Of a stretch of DNA of 64,000 nt, positions 45,788 through 53,842 are shown in pieces. The first letter of the stretch is position 1; every line of letters starts with the position of its first letter. A program made the position numbers and the translations under genes. The stretch is from Flavobacteriales bacterium (lineage in GTDB: Bacteria; Bacteroidota; Bacteroidia; UBA10329): contig JAIPBJ010000005.1 of the NCBI GenBank assembly GCA_021739625.1, positions 1 through 64,000 of the forward strand, given 5' to 3'. A model generated the notes under the pieces. The model saw only the letters and a list, made by a program, of their open reading frames with translations. It made no database searches and was not told where the DNA came from.

Positions 45788-46719
45788 CAAGCAAAAACTT
45801 TCTTCAACCTTGAAAAAATCCCGCCCGCTTCGGCTGTGGCTTCGGGCAGCTCATCGAACCTCGGACCTTTGAGCCGCTGGATGAACCCGGCCTCGTCAAT
45901 GAAGTGCGTGGTATGCGGAATGGTGCGCAACAGCTTGGCCCCTTCAGGCTTCTTCCAAGGGTTGAACTGCATGTAGAAGTCCACATCCACCTCCAGCACA
46001 TTCACGCGGTCCTGACTCACGGCCGGATCCATGTGATAGTGTATGCTGGGCATCTCCGAAGGGATGCAGATGAGCTGTATGGCGAGGCGCAGTCCCTCGG
46101 TGCGGTTCGGTGCCGAGTAATGCACGATGCTGTCGTCCAGGATCACGCAGTCGCCAGCCTTGGTCTCCAGCGGCACCAGATACTTGTCGATGATGGTCTG
46201 CCGGATGTTGTCCAACTCCCATGGAATCATGGGGCCGCGCAGCTCCCCGAATCGTTTGTGGCTGCCAGGGACGACCTGTAGTGTGCCGTTATCGACCGTG
46301 CCATCGACCAGCGGGCACCAGATGCTGACGGTGAAACACTTGCGCTCATCGGCAAAGGCCCAGTTCTCGTGCAGTGGCACCTCTCCGTCATTGGTCTGCT
46401 TGCGGATATAGTTGGCAATCACGGGCCGATAATCTGCCAGCAGCTCGTCCATCCGCTTCCTGAACCGCGCGGTGATGATGTCGAAAACGCGCTGCTTGTA
46501 CTCCACGCTCTTGTCGATGAAAGTGAAATCGTAGGTCACCAGACGGCTGTTCTCCACGCCTGTCTCTTCGGTGGTGATCTGCCCTCCGCTTTCGGGCAGG
46601 GTGTCGAAGAAGAGCTGTTTGAGCTCCTCCGCCTCGGCAGGGGAGATGAACGGGACGCGCACATAGCCGTCACGCACGAACTGGTCGTTGAGGGCGGGGT
46701 CGTTGAGGACTTTTCTCAT
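45787..46719 (-). CDS. PhyH-family protein with altered iron site (HEN instead of HxD)
   Basis: 310 aa. The fold is clear: VRDGYVRVPFISPAEA at the N-terminus, VSIWCPLVDGTVDNGTL core strand, distal His 200 (IVHYSAPN) and Arg 211. Where all other PhyH domains in the window read H-x-D, this one reads His117-Glu118-Asn119 (codon AAC at 46363-46365), so the Asp ligand is replaced by Asn. That could give a two-His iron site, use of another ligand, or loss of catalysis with a structural role. In known PhyH-like halogenases the same Asp is Ala or Gly, not Asn. It is the first gene of the PhyH run and shares the short amphipathic tail. Confidence 0.87.
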   Translation of the reverse strand: MRKVLNDPALNDQFVRDGYVRVPFISPAEAEELKQLFFDTLPESGGQITTEETGVENSRLVTYDFTFIDKSVEYKQRVFDIITARFRKRMDELLADYRPVIANYIRKQTNDGEVPLHENWAFADERKCFTVSIWCPLVDGTVDNGTLQVVPGSHKRFGELRGPMIPWELDNIRQTIIDKYLVPLETKAGDCVILDDSIVHYSAPNRTEGLRLAIQLICIPSEMPSIHYHMDPAVSQDRVNVLEVDVDFYMQFNPWKKPEGAKLLRTIPHTTHFIDEAGFIQRLKGPRFDELPEATAEAGGIFSRLKKVFA

Positions 46720-46728
46720 GGTCAGGGT

Positions 46729-46816
46729 TACGAATTACTAATTGGTACGAATATCCGCATTACAAATGGGCGTGGTTGCGAATTGATACGAATATCCGAA
46801 TTACGAGTGGCGAATG
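46729..46816. repeat. Intergenic ACGAAT-rich short repeats
   Basis: The 162-bp gap between the permease gene and the PhyH run holds repeated TTACGAAT, TACGAATATCCG and GCGAATTGATACGAATATCCGA units (two nearly identical TACGAATATCCG copies at about 46746 and 46787). It is related to the repeat at 43784. Confidence 0.6.
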
Positions 46817-46881
46817 CCTACGCCAAGGCATCGGCTAAGGTAATGCCTCGCAACGCGGAACAGAAAATGACCGGGGTCAGC

Positions 46882-47703
46882 TCAGAGGTAATCGATCATC
46901 TCGCCTTCGCGCTCCTTGAAGAAGTAGATGCCCGAAAGGGTGGTGGCAAGGCTGAGCAACGCACTCCATCCAATGGCCACGCCATTCAGCACATCATCGA
47001 AGAGTGCCCATCGGTAAAGATTGAGCACGCCTGTCATGGGATTGAGGTCGGCCAGCCAAGCATACTGTCCGGGGATGAGGGTCACGGGAAAGAACACGGG
47101 CGTGAGCCAGATGCCCAGACCGATAAGGCTCGGAACGATGTGGTTCAGATCCCAATAGCGGATGCTGGCCACATTGAGCCAGAGGATGATGCCCGAGGCC
47201 AACAGCACATTGAGCAGCACCGCCAGAGGCAGCAGGGCGAACTGAAGCGGAGGAAGGATGCCAAAGACCGCCATCAGCACCAACAGGATCGCAAACGTCA
47301 CAGCCCATTCGGTCAGCGCATTGGCAATGGACAGCAACGGAAGGATGAGCAGTGGGAAATTCATTTTCCGGACAAGGTTGGCATTGCCTTTCACGATGCT
47401 CATCCCATTGTTCACGATGCTGGAAAAAAGGCTCCACGACAGATGTCCCGAGAGGGCGAAGAGCAGATAGGGATAGTTGCCGGCCCTGATGTTCATCAGA
47501 TAGGAGAACAGCACCGAGAACACGCCCACCACCACCAGCGGACGGATGACCCCCCAGAGCAGTCCGAGCCGGGTCTGCACATACTGCTGCTTGATGTCGC
47601 GCACATACAGGGCCTGAAGCACATGGCGATGGTGCCATGTCTGGGCCAGATAGGCCCAATATGCCGGAGCTTTGGCGGTGATGGTCTTGGTGGGAACAGG
47701 CAT
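46882..47703 (-). CDS. ABC-2 type polysaccharide export permease (Wzm/TagG-type)
   Basis: 273 aa from ATG 47703; a GTG at 47712 falls inside the predicted -7 element. An N-terminal amphipathic segment (YVRDIKQQYVQTRLGLLWGVIRP) is characteristic of Wzm/TagG. Six membrane helices follow; GNANLVRKMNFPLLILP and WLTPVFFPVTLIPG match the family. It should form the channel with the Wzt-type ATPase at 26597, as no other ATPase is present. Separation of the pair by ~19 kb is unusual, since wzm and wzt normally abut. Confidence 0.9.
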   Translation of the reverse strand: MPVPTKTITAKAPAYWAYLAQTWHHRHVLQALYVRDIKQQYVQTRLGLLWGVIRPLVVVGVFSVLFSYLMNIRAGNYPYLLFALSGHLSWSLFSSIVNNGMSIVKGNANLVRKMNFPLLILPLLSIANALTEWAVTFAILLVLMAVFGILPPLQFALLPLAVLLNVLLASGIILWLNVASIRYWDLNHIVPSLIGLGIWLTPVFFPVTLIPGQYAWLADLNPMTGVLNLYRWALFDDVLNGVAIGWSALLSLATTLSGIYFFKEREGEMIDYL

Positions 47704-47711
47704 GGGCTGCA

Positions 47712-47719
47712 CAAATGTA
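47712..47719 (-). promoter_or_regulatory. -7 element of the permease gene
   Basis: TACATTTG on the minus strand (full TAnnTTTG match), 8 bp before the ATG at 47703, implying a very short or absent leader. It helps to reject the GTG start at 47712. Confidence 0.4.
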
Positions 47720-47763
47720 ACGGCTGCTTCGGCCGGCCGGCCATGTATGGAAGACCTGCCGGT

Positions 47764-48696
47764 TCAGACCTGTCTGTTGCCTCCGAATACCCGCTCCAGA
47801 TATCCATGGTCCACCTTTCCGCTGCGTTCCATTCGCTCAAACTTCTTGCGCAGCCTTGCCTGAACCACATCGGTGTGCTTCTCGCTGAGGCGGAACAGGC
47901 GCAGCATGAAATTGGGGAAGTAACGTTTGAGGCGGTACATGAACCGGGCATCCCAAGGCAGCACGATATGGAACCTTCCCCTTGCCGCCTGATGGAGCAC
48001 CCTTGCCGCCACCTCTTCGGGTGTGAGGGTGCTGGTGCCGAATATGAGCCGCGACATCTCTATGTGTTCGGCCTTCCCTCGGCTGTGCTGCATCACGGCC
48101 GTTTTGAAGAAGGTGGGCATGACCACCGACACATGTACGCCATGGTGATGCAGTTCGGCACTCATGGTCTCGGAGAGCGACAGCACGGCCGCCTTGCTCA
48201 CATTGTAGGCCCCCATGCGCGGCAGACTGGTGAATGCGGCCGCACTGGCGATGTTGATGATGGTGCCCGACCGCTGCGCCCGCATCGTGGGAATGAACAG
48301 GGCCGAACCATAGATGACCCCGTGCAGATTGATGCCCAACAGCCAGTCCCAGTTCTCGAGGCCGTAGTCCTCCACGTAGCCCGCATCGCCCACCCCGGCA
48401 TTGTTCACCAACAGGTCGATGCCGCCATGTCCGGTCAGGAAATTCTCCGCCACCTTCCGATAGGCGTCCTTGTCGGCCACGTCCAACTGATGGATGTCTG
48501 CTGTGCCTCCAAGTCGGTGAACGCCCTCTGCGCTCAGGTTCAGTTTTTCTGCACTGATGTCCGCCATGCCGATGACCCATCCTTCGCGGGCCAACTCCTC
48601 GCACAGTGCAAGCCCAAGACCCGAGGCGGCACCGGTGATGAAGGCCCGCTTCAGCGGGTAGGAGGCGGAAAGTCGGGCTGCGGGGGTCTGTTCCAT
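47764..48696 (-). CDS. Short-chain dehydrogenase/reductase (SDR)
   Basis: 310 aa from ATG 48696. Cofactor motif TGAASGLG at about residues 22-29, NNAG near 97, Ser in IINIASAAAF and catalytic YNVSK. Size and the ~60-residue basic C-terminal extension (YRLKRYFPNFMLRLFR) match classical SDRs of the lipid or steroid type. It oxidises or reduces an alcohol/ketone with NAD(P). It lies 60 bp upstream of the permease on the same strand, so it may belong to the cluster, though it has its own -7 element. Confidence 0.85.
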   Translation of the reverse strand: MEQTPAARLSASYPLKRAFITGAASGLGLALCEELAREGWVIGMADISAEKLNLSAEGVHRLGGTADIHQLDVADKDAYRKVAENFLTGHGGIDLLVNNAGVGDAGYVEDYGLENWDWLLGINLHGVIYGSALFIPTMRAQRSGTIINIASAAAFTSLPRMGAYNVSKAAVLSLSETMSAELHHHGVHVSVVMPTFFKTAVMQHSRGKAEHIEMSRLIFGTSTLTPEEVAARVLHQAARGRFHIVLPWDARFMYRLKRYFPNFMLRLFRLSEKHTDVVQARLRKKFERMERSGKVDHGYLERVFGGNRQV

Positions 48697-48700
48697 CACA

Positions 48701-48708
48701 CAAACATA
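48701..48708 (-). promoter_or_regulatory. -7 element abutting the SDR start codon
   Basis: TATGTTTG on the minus strand (full consensus match) ends 4 bp before ATG 48696. This suggests a leaderless transcript. Confidence 0.4.
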
Positions 48709-48762
48709 AGTGGAACCGCCTGTCGGACGGGGCATAAGCCATATTCTCGCACTTTTGCACCC

Positions 48763-50067
48763 ATGCGAATCCGTCTCCTCCGCTCCGTAATCCTGCTGCC
48801 GCTATTGTGGACGCAGTTGTCATCGGCCCAAACACCATCCCCGGCCAAACTCCCTGCAAAGGCCATCATACTGGCCGGTGCCACAGCCCACCTGGGCAAT
48901 GGCGAGGTGATGCCCAATGCCGCCATCGGGATGGAGCATGGAAGAATCACCTTCGTGATGCCCATCGCCAACATACGGCTCAACCCTGAGCAGGCCGACA
49001 TCATTGATGTGACCGGAAAGCACGTCTATCCCGGATTCATCAATCCCAACAGCACGCTCGGTCTCACCGAGGTGGATGCGGTGAGGGCCTCCCGCGATTT
49101 CAGCGAGACCGGCACTTTCAACCCCGAGATCAGAGCGCTCATAGCCTTCAATGCCGAGAGCAGGATCAACTACACTGTGCGCAGCAACGGGGTGCTCCTG
49201 ACGCAGGTGACCCCCCGCGATGGACGCATTGCCGGCACGTCAAGCATCGTCCATCTCGATGCTTGGAACTGGGAGGATGCTGTGGTGCTGGAAGATGACG
49301 GCATCCATGTCAACTGGCCGAAGCGTGTTGCACGCAGTGGCTGGTGGGCCGAGCCGGGAGGGGTCACCAACAACGAGAAGTATGCCGAGGAGGTGGCCGC
49401 CCTGCGCGATTTTCTCTTGCGTGCCAAGGCCTATTCCGAACAGGAGAAAAAGGACGTGAATCTGAAAATGGCCGCGTGTGAAGGACTCTTCAAGGGAAGC
49501 AAAAGGCTTTATCTGCGTGCAACGGACGCCAAGAGCATCACCGATGCTGTGCTGTTCGCGCAGGAGATCGGTGCGAAATTCCCCGTCATTGTGGGCGGGG
49601 CCGAGTGCCATCTGGTGACCGGGCTGTTGAAAGAGCGCAATGTGCCCGTGGTGTTGGAGAGGGTCCACGCACTGCCTGCCAATGCTGACGACCATGTCTA
49701 TCAGCCCTATCTCACGCCCCGAGCGCTGCATGAGGCGGGCGTACGGTTCTGTTTCAGCTATGAGGGCGACATGGAGGCCATGGGAGCCCGCAACCTGCCG
49801 TTCAGCGCAGGGACGGCCGTGGGCCACGGGCTGCCCTATGAGGCTGCCGTGAAGGCCCTGACCGGTGGCACGGCCGAGATCCTCGGCATCGCTGACCGAT
49901 TCGGCACGATTGCCGAGGGCATGGACGCCACCCTGTTCATATCCGCAGGCGATGCGCTCGACATGCGTACCAACAGGGTGGAGCGGGCCTTCATCCAAGG
50001 CCGTCCGATCGACCTTGATGACCCTCACAAGCAACTCTACAGGAAATACGGAGGCAAGGACGAGTAA
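48763..50067 (+). CDS. Exported amidohydrolase-superfamily protein
   Basis: 434 aa from ATG 48763 (MRIRLLRSVILLPLLWTQLSSA, a clear signal peptide); the frame stays open upstream by chance. ILAGATAHLGNGEVMPNAAI and VTGKHVYPGFINPNS give the composite beta-sandwich and barrel start of imidazolonepropionase-like amidohydrolases, but the usual HxH after PGF(I/V)D is FINPNS, so the metal His pair is missing. The end (EILGIADRFGTIAEGMDATLFISAGD) is typical. In Bacteroidota such genes often come in pairs with a second, intact copy; none is present here. It may be non-catalytic or use another metal site. Confidence 0.82.
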   Translation: MRIRLLRSVILLPLLWTQLSSAQTPSPAKLPAKAIILAGATAHLGNGEVMPNAAIGMEHGRITFVMPIANIRLNPEQADIIDVTGKHVYPGFINPNSTLGLTEVDAVRASRDFSETGTFNPEIRALIAFNAESRINYTVRSNGVLLTQVTPRDGRIAGTSSIVHLDAWNWEDAVVLEDDGIHVNWPKRVARSGWWAEPGGVTNNEKYAEEVAALRDFLLRAKAYSEQEKKDVNLKMAACEGLFKGSKRLYLRATDAKSITDAVLFAQEIGAKFPVIVGGAECHLVTGLLKERNVPVVLERVHALPANADDHVYQPYLTPRALHEAGVRFCFSYEGDMEAMGARNLPFSAGTAVGHGLPYEAAVKALTGGTAEILGIADRFGTIAEGMDATLFISAGDALDMRTNRVERAFIQGRPIDLDDPHKQLYRKYGGKDE

Positions 50068-50387
50068 GGCGATGTGAACCTTGCATGCCTTGTCCATCCG
50101 TAGAGGCATGATTCATCGCGTCCGGCCTACCATACACACCGCTTCTTTCCTGCCTTTCGCACCGGGTCGGTCATTGTGCCTACTTGGCGAGTGCGCATTC
50201 AATTCGACCTCCCGTGTGCGTGTCATTGGCCCGAAAGGCATCCGAATCTGAGGGTTCGTTTGTCTTTTGGTACATGTTCATGCGAATATCTCGGATTGAA
50301 CGTTCAAAGGCTTCCAAAGCATGGATGGTCTCTATAACTTTGCGCCCAGTTAACACTGAATTCACATTGGCTTAACATCTGACCGCG
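50068..50387 (+). promoter_or_regulatory. Intergenic region with promoter for the 50388 operon
   Basis: 320 bp with no gene. TAACTTTG at 50335-50342 is a full match to the Bacteroidota -7 consensus, leaving a leader of ~40 nt before ATG 50388. No clear -33 TTG is seen. The rest holds no recognisable RNA or repeat. Confidence 0.5.
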
Positions 50388-52034
50388 ATGACCAGGTTAC
50401 TGATCCTACTGGTATGTTCACTGTTGACCAGATCCTTGAATGCCCAGTGGGTGGAGGATCCTGCCGTCAACAACCTGATCTGTTCAAGGCCGCAGGATCA
50501 GCAGGATGCCCGCATCGTAACTGATGCGCAGGGCGGTGCCATCATCACCTGGGTCGATTTCAGGAACGATCAGAACAACACGACAGCCGACATCTATGCA
50601 CAGCGCATCAGTGCTGATGGCCATGTCCTGTGGACGGTCGATGGGGTTCCTGTATGTGTCAATGCTGCCGACCAGACCGCTCCAATGCTGGTCGAGGACG
50701 GGGCGGGCGGGGCCATTATCGTTTGGCAGGACTGGCGCAGTGGCGACCGCGACATCTACGCTCAGCGCATCGATAACCTGGGCAACGTGCTCTGGACGGC
50801 CAATGGCGTTGGTGTGGCCGTGAAGGTCAATGAACAGCGCGGACCCGTGGTGATTAGCGATGGGGCACAGGGTGCGGTCATCGTTTGGACCGATGCCGTA
50901 AGTGGCAACTGGGACATCTATGCACAGCGCCTCAACGCCAGCGGAACCGCGCAATGGGCCAACGGAGGTGTGGCACTGTGCAACGCCCCGGATGATCAGA
51001 TCAATCCCAAGGTGACCACCGATGCCACTGGAGCGGTCTATGTGACATGGCAGGACAGGCGCAACGCGCAGGACTATGACATCTATGCTCAGAAGTTGGG
51101 GCTGACAGGGGCCGTACAATGGGCCAACAACGGAGTGGCGGTGAGCACCGCCACCAACTCGCAGGTCAACCCCAAGATGGAGACCCTTTCCACGGGCAAT
51201 GTCGTCATCGCGTGGCAGAATTTCGTCACCGGTGCGGGCTACGACATCTATGCCCAGATGCTCAACGCCTCGGGTGTGGTGCAGTGGGCCAATGGTGGTG
51301 CGTCCGTCTGCGCGATGGCCGGCAACCAGAGTGCCATTGACATGACCACGGATGCAATCACCGATGGGGCCATCATCTGTTGGAAGGATGGACGCAATGC
51401 CAAAGTGAACATCTATTGCCAGAAGCTTGACCTGACGGGAGCGGCCCAATGGACCGCCAATGGAAAACTGGTGTCGGCAGCTGGCCGCGACCAGATCAAT
51501 CCCAATGTGGTGGGCGATGGCGATCAGGGGACCATCATCACTTGGCAGGATTCGGTGGCAGGGGTCTGGGACGTCTATGCGCAAAGGGTGGACGGTGCGG
51601 CAGGGAACACACAATGGGCGGCCGAAGGCGTGGCAGTAGGCGTGGCCACCGACAACCAGACCGGCCCCAAGCACGTGAGCGATGGCAATGGAGGGGCCAT
51701 CTTCAGCTTTCAGGACAAGCGTTCGGGCGATTTCGATATCTATGCTTACAAGCTGTCCGGCAACGGAGTGGTCAATTCGATCGGAGAGACGCAGGCCGAC
51801 AGTCAGGTGCTTCACGTGTTCCCCAATCCCTTCAGCGACCATGCATCGGTGACCCTCCCTGACGGAACGAACCACATCCGCCTGTTCGACATGGTGGGCA
51901 GACAGCTTCTGTCGGAAACAGTGGTCGGGGCGCAGCTGTTCGACATCCAGCGCGGGCCGTTGGCCAGCGGCACCTACTTCCTCACGGTGCAGAACGGGGA
52001 AGTGCAATACTCAGCGGTAATTATCACGGAATGA
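50388..52034 (+). CDS. Secreted repeat protein (beta-propeller-like) with T9SS type A tail
   Basis: 548 aa. Signal peptide (MTRLLILLVCSLLTRSLNA). Eight or so repeats of ~52 residues follow, each with a Trp-Asp/Arg strand (IVWQDWRSGDRDIYAQRI) and a QWANGGVAV turn, probably blades of a propeller. A type A sorting tail ends the protein (HVFPNPFSDHASVTL; GTYFLTVQNGEVQYSAVIITE). Surface-exposed or released; no enzymatic motif. It overlaps the next gene by 4 bp and leads the CotH operon. Confidence 0.85.
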   Translation: MTRLLILLVCSLLTRSLNAQWVEDPAVNNLICSRPQDQQDARIVTDAQGGAIITWVDFRNDQNNTTADIYAQRISADGHVLWTVDGVPVCVNAADQTAPMLVEDGAGGAIIVWQDWRSGDRDIYAQRIDNLGNVLWTANGVGVAVKVNEQRGPVVISDGAQGAVIVWTDAVSGNWDIYAQRLNASGTAQWANGGVALCNAPDDQINPKVTTDATGAVYVTWQDRRNAQDYDIYAQKLGLTGAVQWANNGVAVSTATNSQVNPKMETLSTGNVVIAWQNFVTGAGYDIYAQMLNASGVVQWANGGASVCAMAGNQSAIDMTTDAITDGAIICWKDGRNAKVNIYCQKLDLTGAAQWTANGKLVSAAGRDQINPNVVGDGDQGTIITWQDSVAGVWDVYAQRVDGAAGNTQWAAEGVAVGVATDNQTGPKHVSDGNGGAIFSFQDKRSGDFDIYAYKLSGNGVVNSIGETQADSQVLHVFPNPFSDHASVTLPDGTNHIRLFDMVGRQLLSETVVGAQLFDIQRGPLASGTYFLTVQNGEVQYSAVIITE

Positions 52035-52426
52035 TGAAGAACAGACCTCTACAACTGCTGTCCATCGCTTTTGTCCTGCTGCTCACCGCCTCGTGCGAGG
52101 AGGCCGGGCCGGGCGGCACCTCCACCATCACGGGCAAGGTCTTCGTGCAGGATTATTCCACCTCCGGCAATCTGCTTGGCGAGTTCTATGGTCCCGAGGA
52201 GCGCGTCTATATCATCTACGGGGACGGATCGGCCTTTGATGACGACACCCGCACCAGTCTGGACGGATCCTACAAGTTCGAGTATCTCAACAAGGGCAGC
52301 TACAGGGTCTTCTGCTATTCGAATTGCGACACGTGCGCATCGGGCACCCGGGCGGTAATCAAGGATCTGGAGATCACTTCCAGCAACTCGACCGTGGAGG
52401 TGGAGGACATGATCGTGAGGCGATGA
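52031..52426 (+). CDS. Small lipoprotein with carboxypeptidase-regulatory-like domain
   Basis: 131 aa. Lipobox LTASC at residues ~18-22 after a hydrophobic leader. The mature part starts STITGKVFVQDY and continues DGSYKFEYLNKGSYRVFCYSNC, the pattern of CarboxypepD_reg/CnaB-like beta-sandwiches. ATG starts at 52031 or 52034 are equivalent. It overlaps both neighbours by 4 bp, so it is translationally coupled within the operon. Confidence 0.78.
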   Translation: MMKNRPLQLLSIAFVLLLTASCEEAGPGGTSTITGKVFVQDYSTSGNLLGEFYGPEERVYIIYGDGSAFDDDTRTSLDGSYKFEYLNKGSYRVFCYSNCDTCASGTRAVIKDLEITSSNSTVEVEDMIVRR

Positions 52427-53208
52427 GCAACAGAGAGGCCGTACAACGTGCCACTGCGCTCCTTCAGGAGTTCAGGCCCATCGCCCTTCGGGAGATGGAC
52501 GGGGTGCAGCTGCTCAGCCGCATCGACACCAAGTATGTGTTCCCGGTCGCCAAGTTGGAGGACTTTCTGCAAAGGGTCAAGGACGGCTACCGTGTGCTGC
52601 AGACCAATCCGATGCGCTACACCGACTACGACTCGCTCTACTACGACACACCGGACTTCTTCTGCTTCCGCACCCATCACCGGGGGAAGTCAGGGCGCTA
52701 CAAGATCCGTTTCCGTGGCTATGAGGACACCCGCATGTTCTTTCTGGAGATAAAGCACAAGAACAACAAGGGACGGACAGACAAATCGCGGAGCCTGCGG
52801 CCGGGGATCGAACATGCGCTTTCGCCCGAATCGATGGACTACATAGCCACCAGGACCGAGATTGTCCCTCAGATGCTCGAACCGAAATTGCGGGTGCGTT
52901 TCTCGCGCATCACCATGGTCAACAATGCCGAGAACGAGCGGCTCACCCTCGATCTTAACCTCACCTTCGAGGCCAATGGCAGCAGGGTGGTGCTTCCCGG
53001 CATTGTGGTGGCCGAGGTGAAACAGGGCCTGTTCAATTCCAAGAGCGTGGCCATCAATGCCCTGCGCGACCTCAGGATACGCGCAGGCAACATGAGCAAA
53101 TACTGCATCGGTACGGCCATCATACACCCCGAGCTGCGCAGCAACAATTTCAAAGAAATTATTCGATCGATCAATGGAAGAGATTACAACGGAGTTGTTC
53201 GGAACTGA
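52423..53208 (+). CDS. VTC-domain protein (polyphosphate polymerase-like)
   Basis: 261 aa from ATG 52423, overlapping the lipoprotein stop (ATGA). VTC tunnel residues are visible: SRIDTKYVF (Arg/Lys), YYDTPDFFCF, GRYKIRFRGY, FLEIKHKNN and VAEVKQG. In yeast VTC proteins this domain polymerises polyphosphate from ATP. In bacteria it is regularly coupled to DUF4956 and CotH genes, as here. Whether the bacterial domain makes polyphosphate is not settled. Confidence 0.88.
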   Translation: MSNREAVQRATALLQEFRPIALREMDGVQLLSRIDTKYVFPVAKLEDFLQRVKDGYRVLQTNPMRYTDYDSLYYDTPDFFCFRTHHRGKSGRYKIRFRGYEDTRMFFLEIKHKNNKGRTDKSRSLRPGIEHALSPESMDYIATRTEIVPQMLEPKLRVRFSRITMVNNAENERLTLDLNLTFEANGSRVVLPGIVVAEVKQGLFNSKSVAINALRDLRIRAGNMSKYCIGTAIIHPELRSNNFKEIIRSINGRDYNGVVRN

Positions 53209-53842
53209 GCTCATAGACAGCACCGACCTGATTCAACTGGTTTTCCGGTTCCTGTTCAACGGGGTGTTCCTGTTCATTCTTGTGCGGCTGCTCTACTATC
53301 CGTCACAGAAGCGCAAGGACTTCCTGTTCACCTTCATGATCCTCAACATCCTCATCTTCTTCATCAGTTTTCTGCTCAGCAGTGTGAAACTGCAGTTGGG
53401 CTTTGCCTTCGGACTCTTTGCCGTGTTCAGTGTGCTGCGCTACCGAACCGAGGCCCTGCCCATCAAGGAGATGACCTATCTCTTCACCGTCATCGGTCTT
53501 GCGGTGATCAATGCGGTGTCGAACAAGAAGATCAGCTGGGCCGAACTCATGTTCACCAACATGGCCATTGTGGGGACCGTGTTCGTGCTCGAAAAGCTGT
53601 GGCTGCTGCGCCACGAGACCCAGCGGATGGTGATCTATGACAACCTCGAACTGCTGAAGCCCGAGAATGGCGAACGTCTGCTCGAAGACTTGCATCAGCG
53701 CACCGGTCTCAGGGTGACCCGCTATCGCATAGAGCGGTTCGACCTGCTGCGCGATGTGGCCAACATCTCCATCTATTACTTTGAGGACGGCAATACCGGT
53801 TATCAGAAGGCCGCAGGGGGCGATGATGATGATGAGGACTGA
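53174..53842 (+). CDS. DUF4956 membrane protein
   Basis: 222 aa with four membrane helices in residues ~20-145 and a C-terminal soluble part. GFAFGLFAVFSVLRYRTEALPIKEMTYLF is the family hallmark (loop RYRTE.I..KEMTYLF). The tail is acidic (GDDDDED). It overlaps the VTC gene by 35 bp. Function is unknown; the VTC/DUF4956 pairing is conserved. Confidence 0.9.
   Translation: MEEITTELFGTELIDSTDLIQLVFRFLFNGVFLFILVRLLYYPSQKRKDFLFTFMILNILIFFISFLLSSVKLQLGFAFGLFAVFSVLRYRTEALPIKEMTYLFTVIGLAVINAVSNKKISWAELMFTNMAIVGTVFVLEKLWLLRHETQRMVIYDNLELLKPENGERLLEDLHQRTGLRVTRYRIERFDLLRDVANISIYYFEDGNTGYQKAAGGDDDDED

Noticed and set aside
45787-46719. Calling the HEN protein a halogenase
   Set aside because: Known halogenases have Ala or Gly at the Asp position; Asn is different and there is no other support.
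20917-48696. Genomic island carried by an integrative element
   Set aside because: No integrase, tRNA, att-like direct repeats or conjugation genes flank it; composition looks uniform by eye.
46369-48762. Long rightward open frame (about 800 codons) upstream of and in frame with the amidohydrolase
   Set aside because: It is antisense to a PhyH gene, the ABC permease and the SDR, all with clear domain motifs. The true gene begins at 48763 with a signal peptide. High G+C leaves the opposite frame open.
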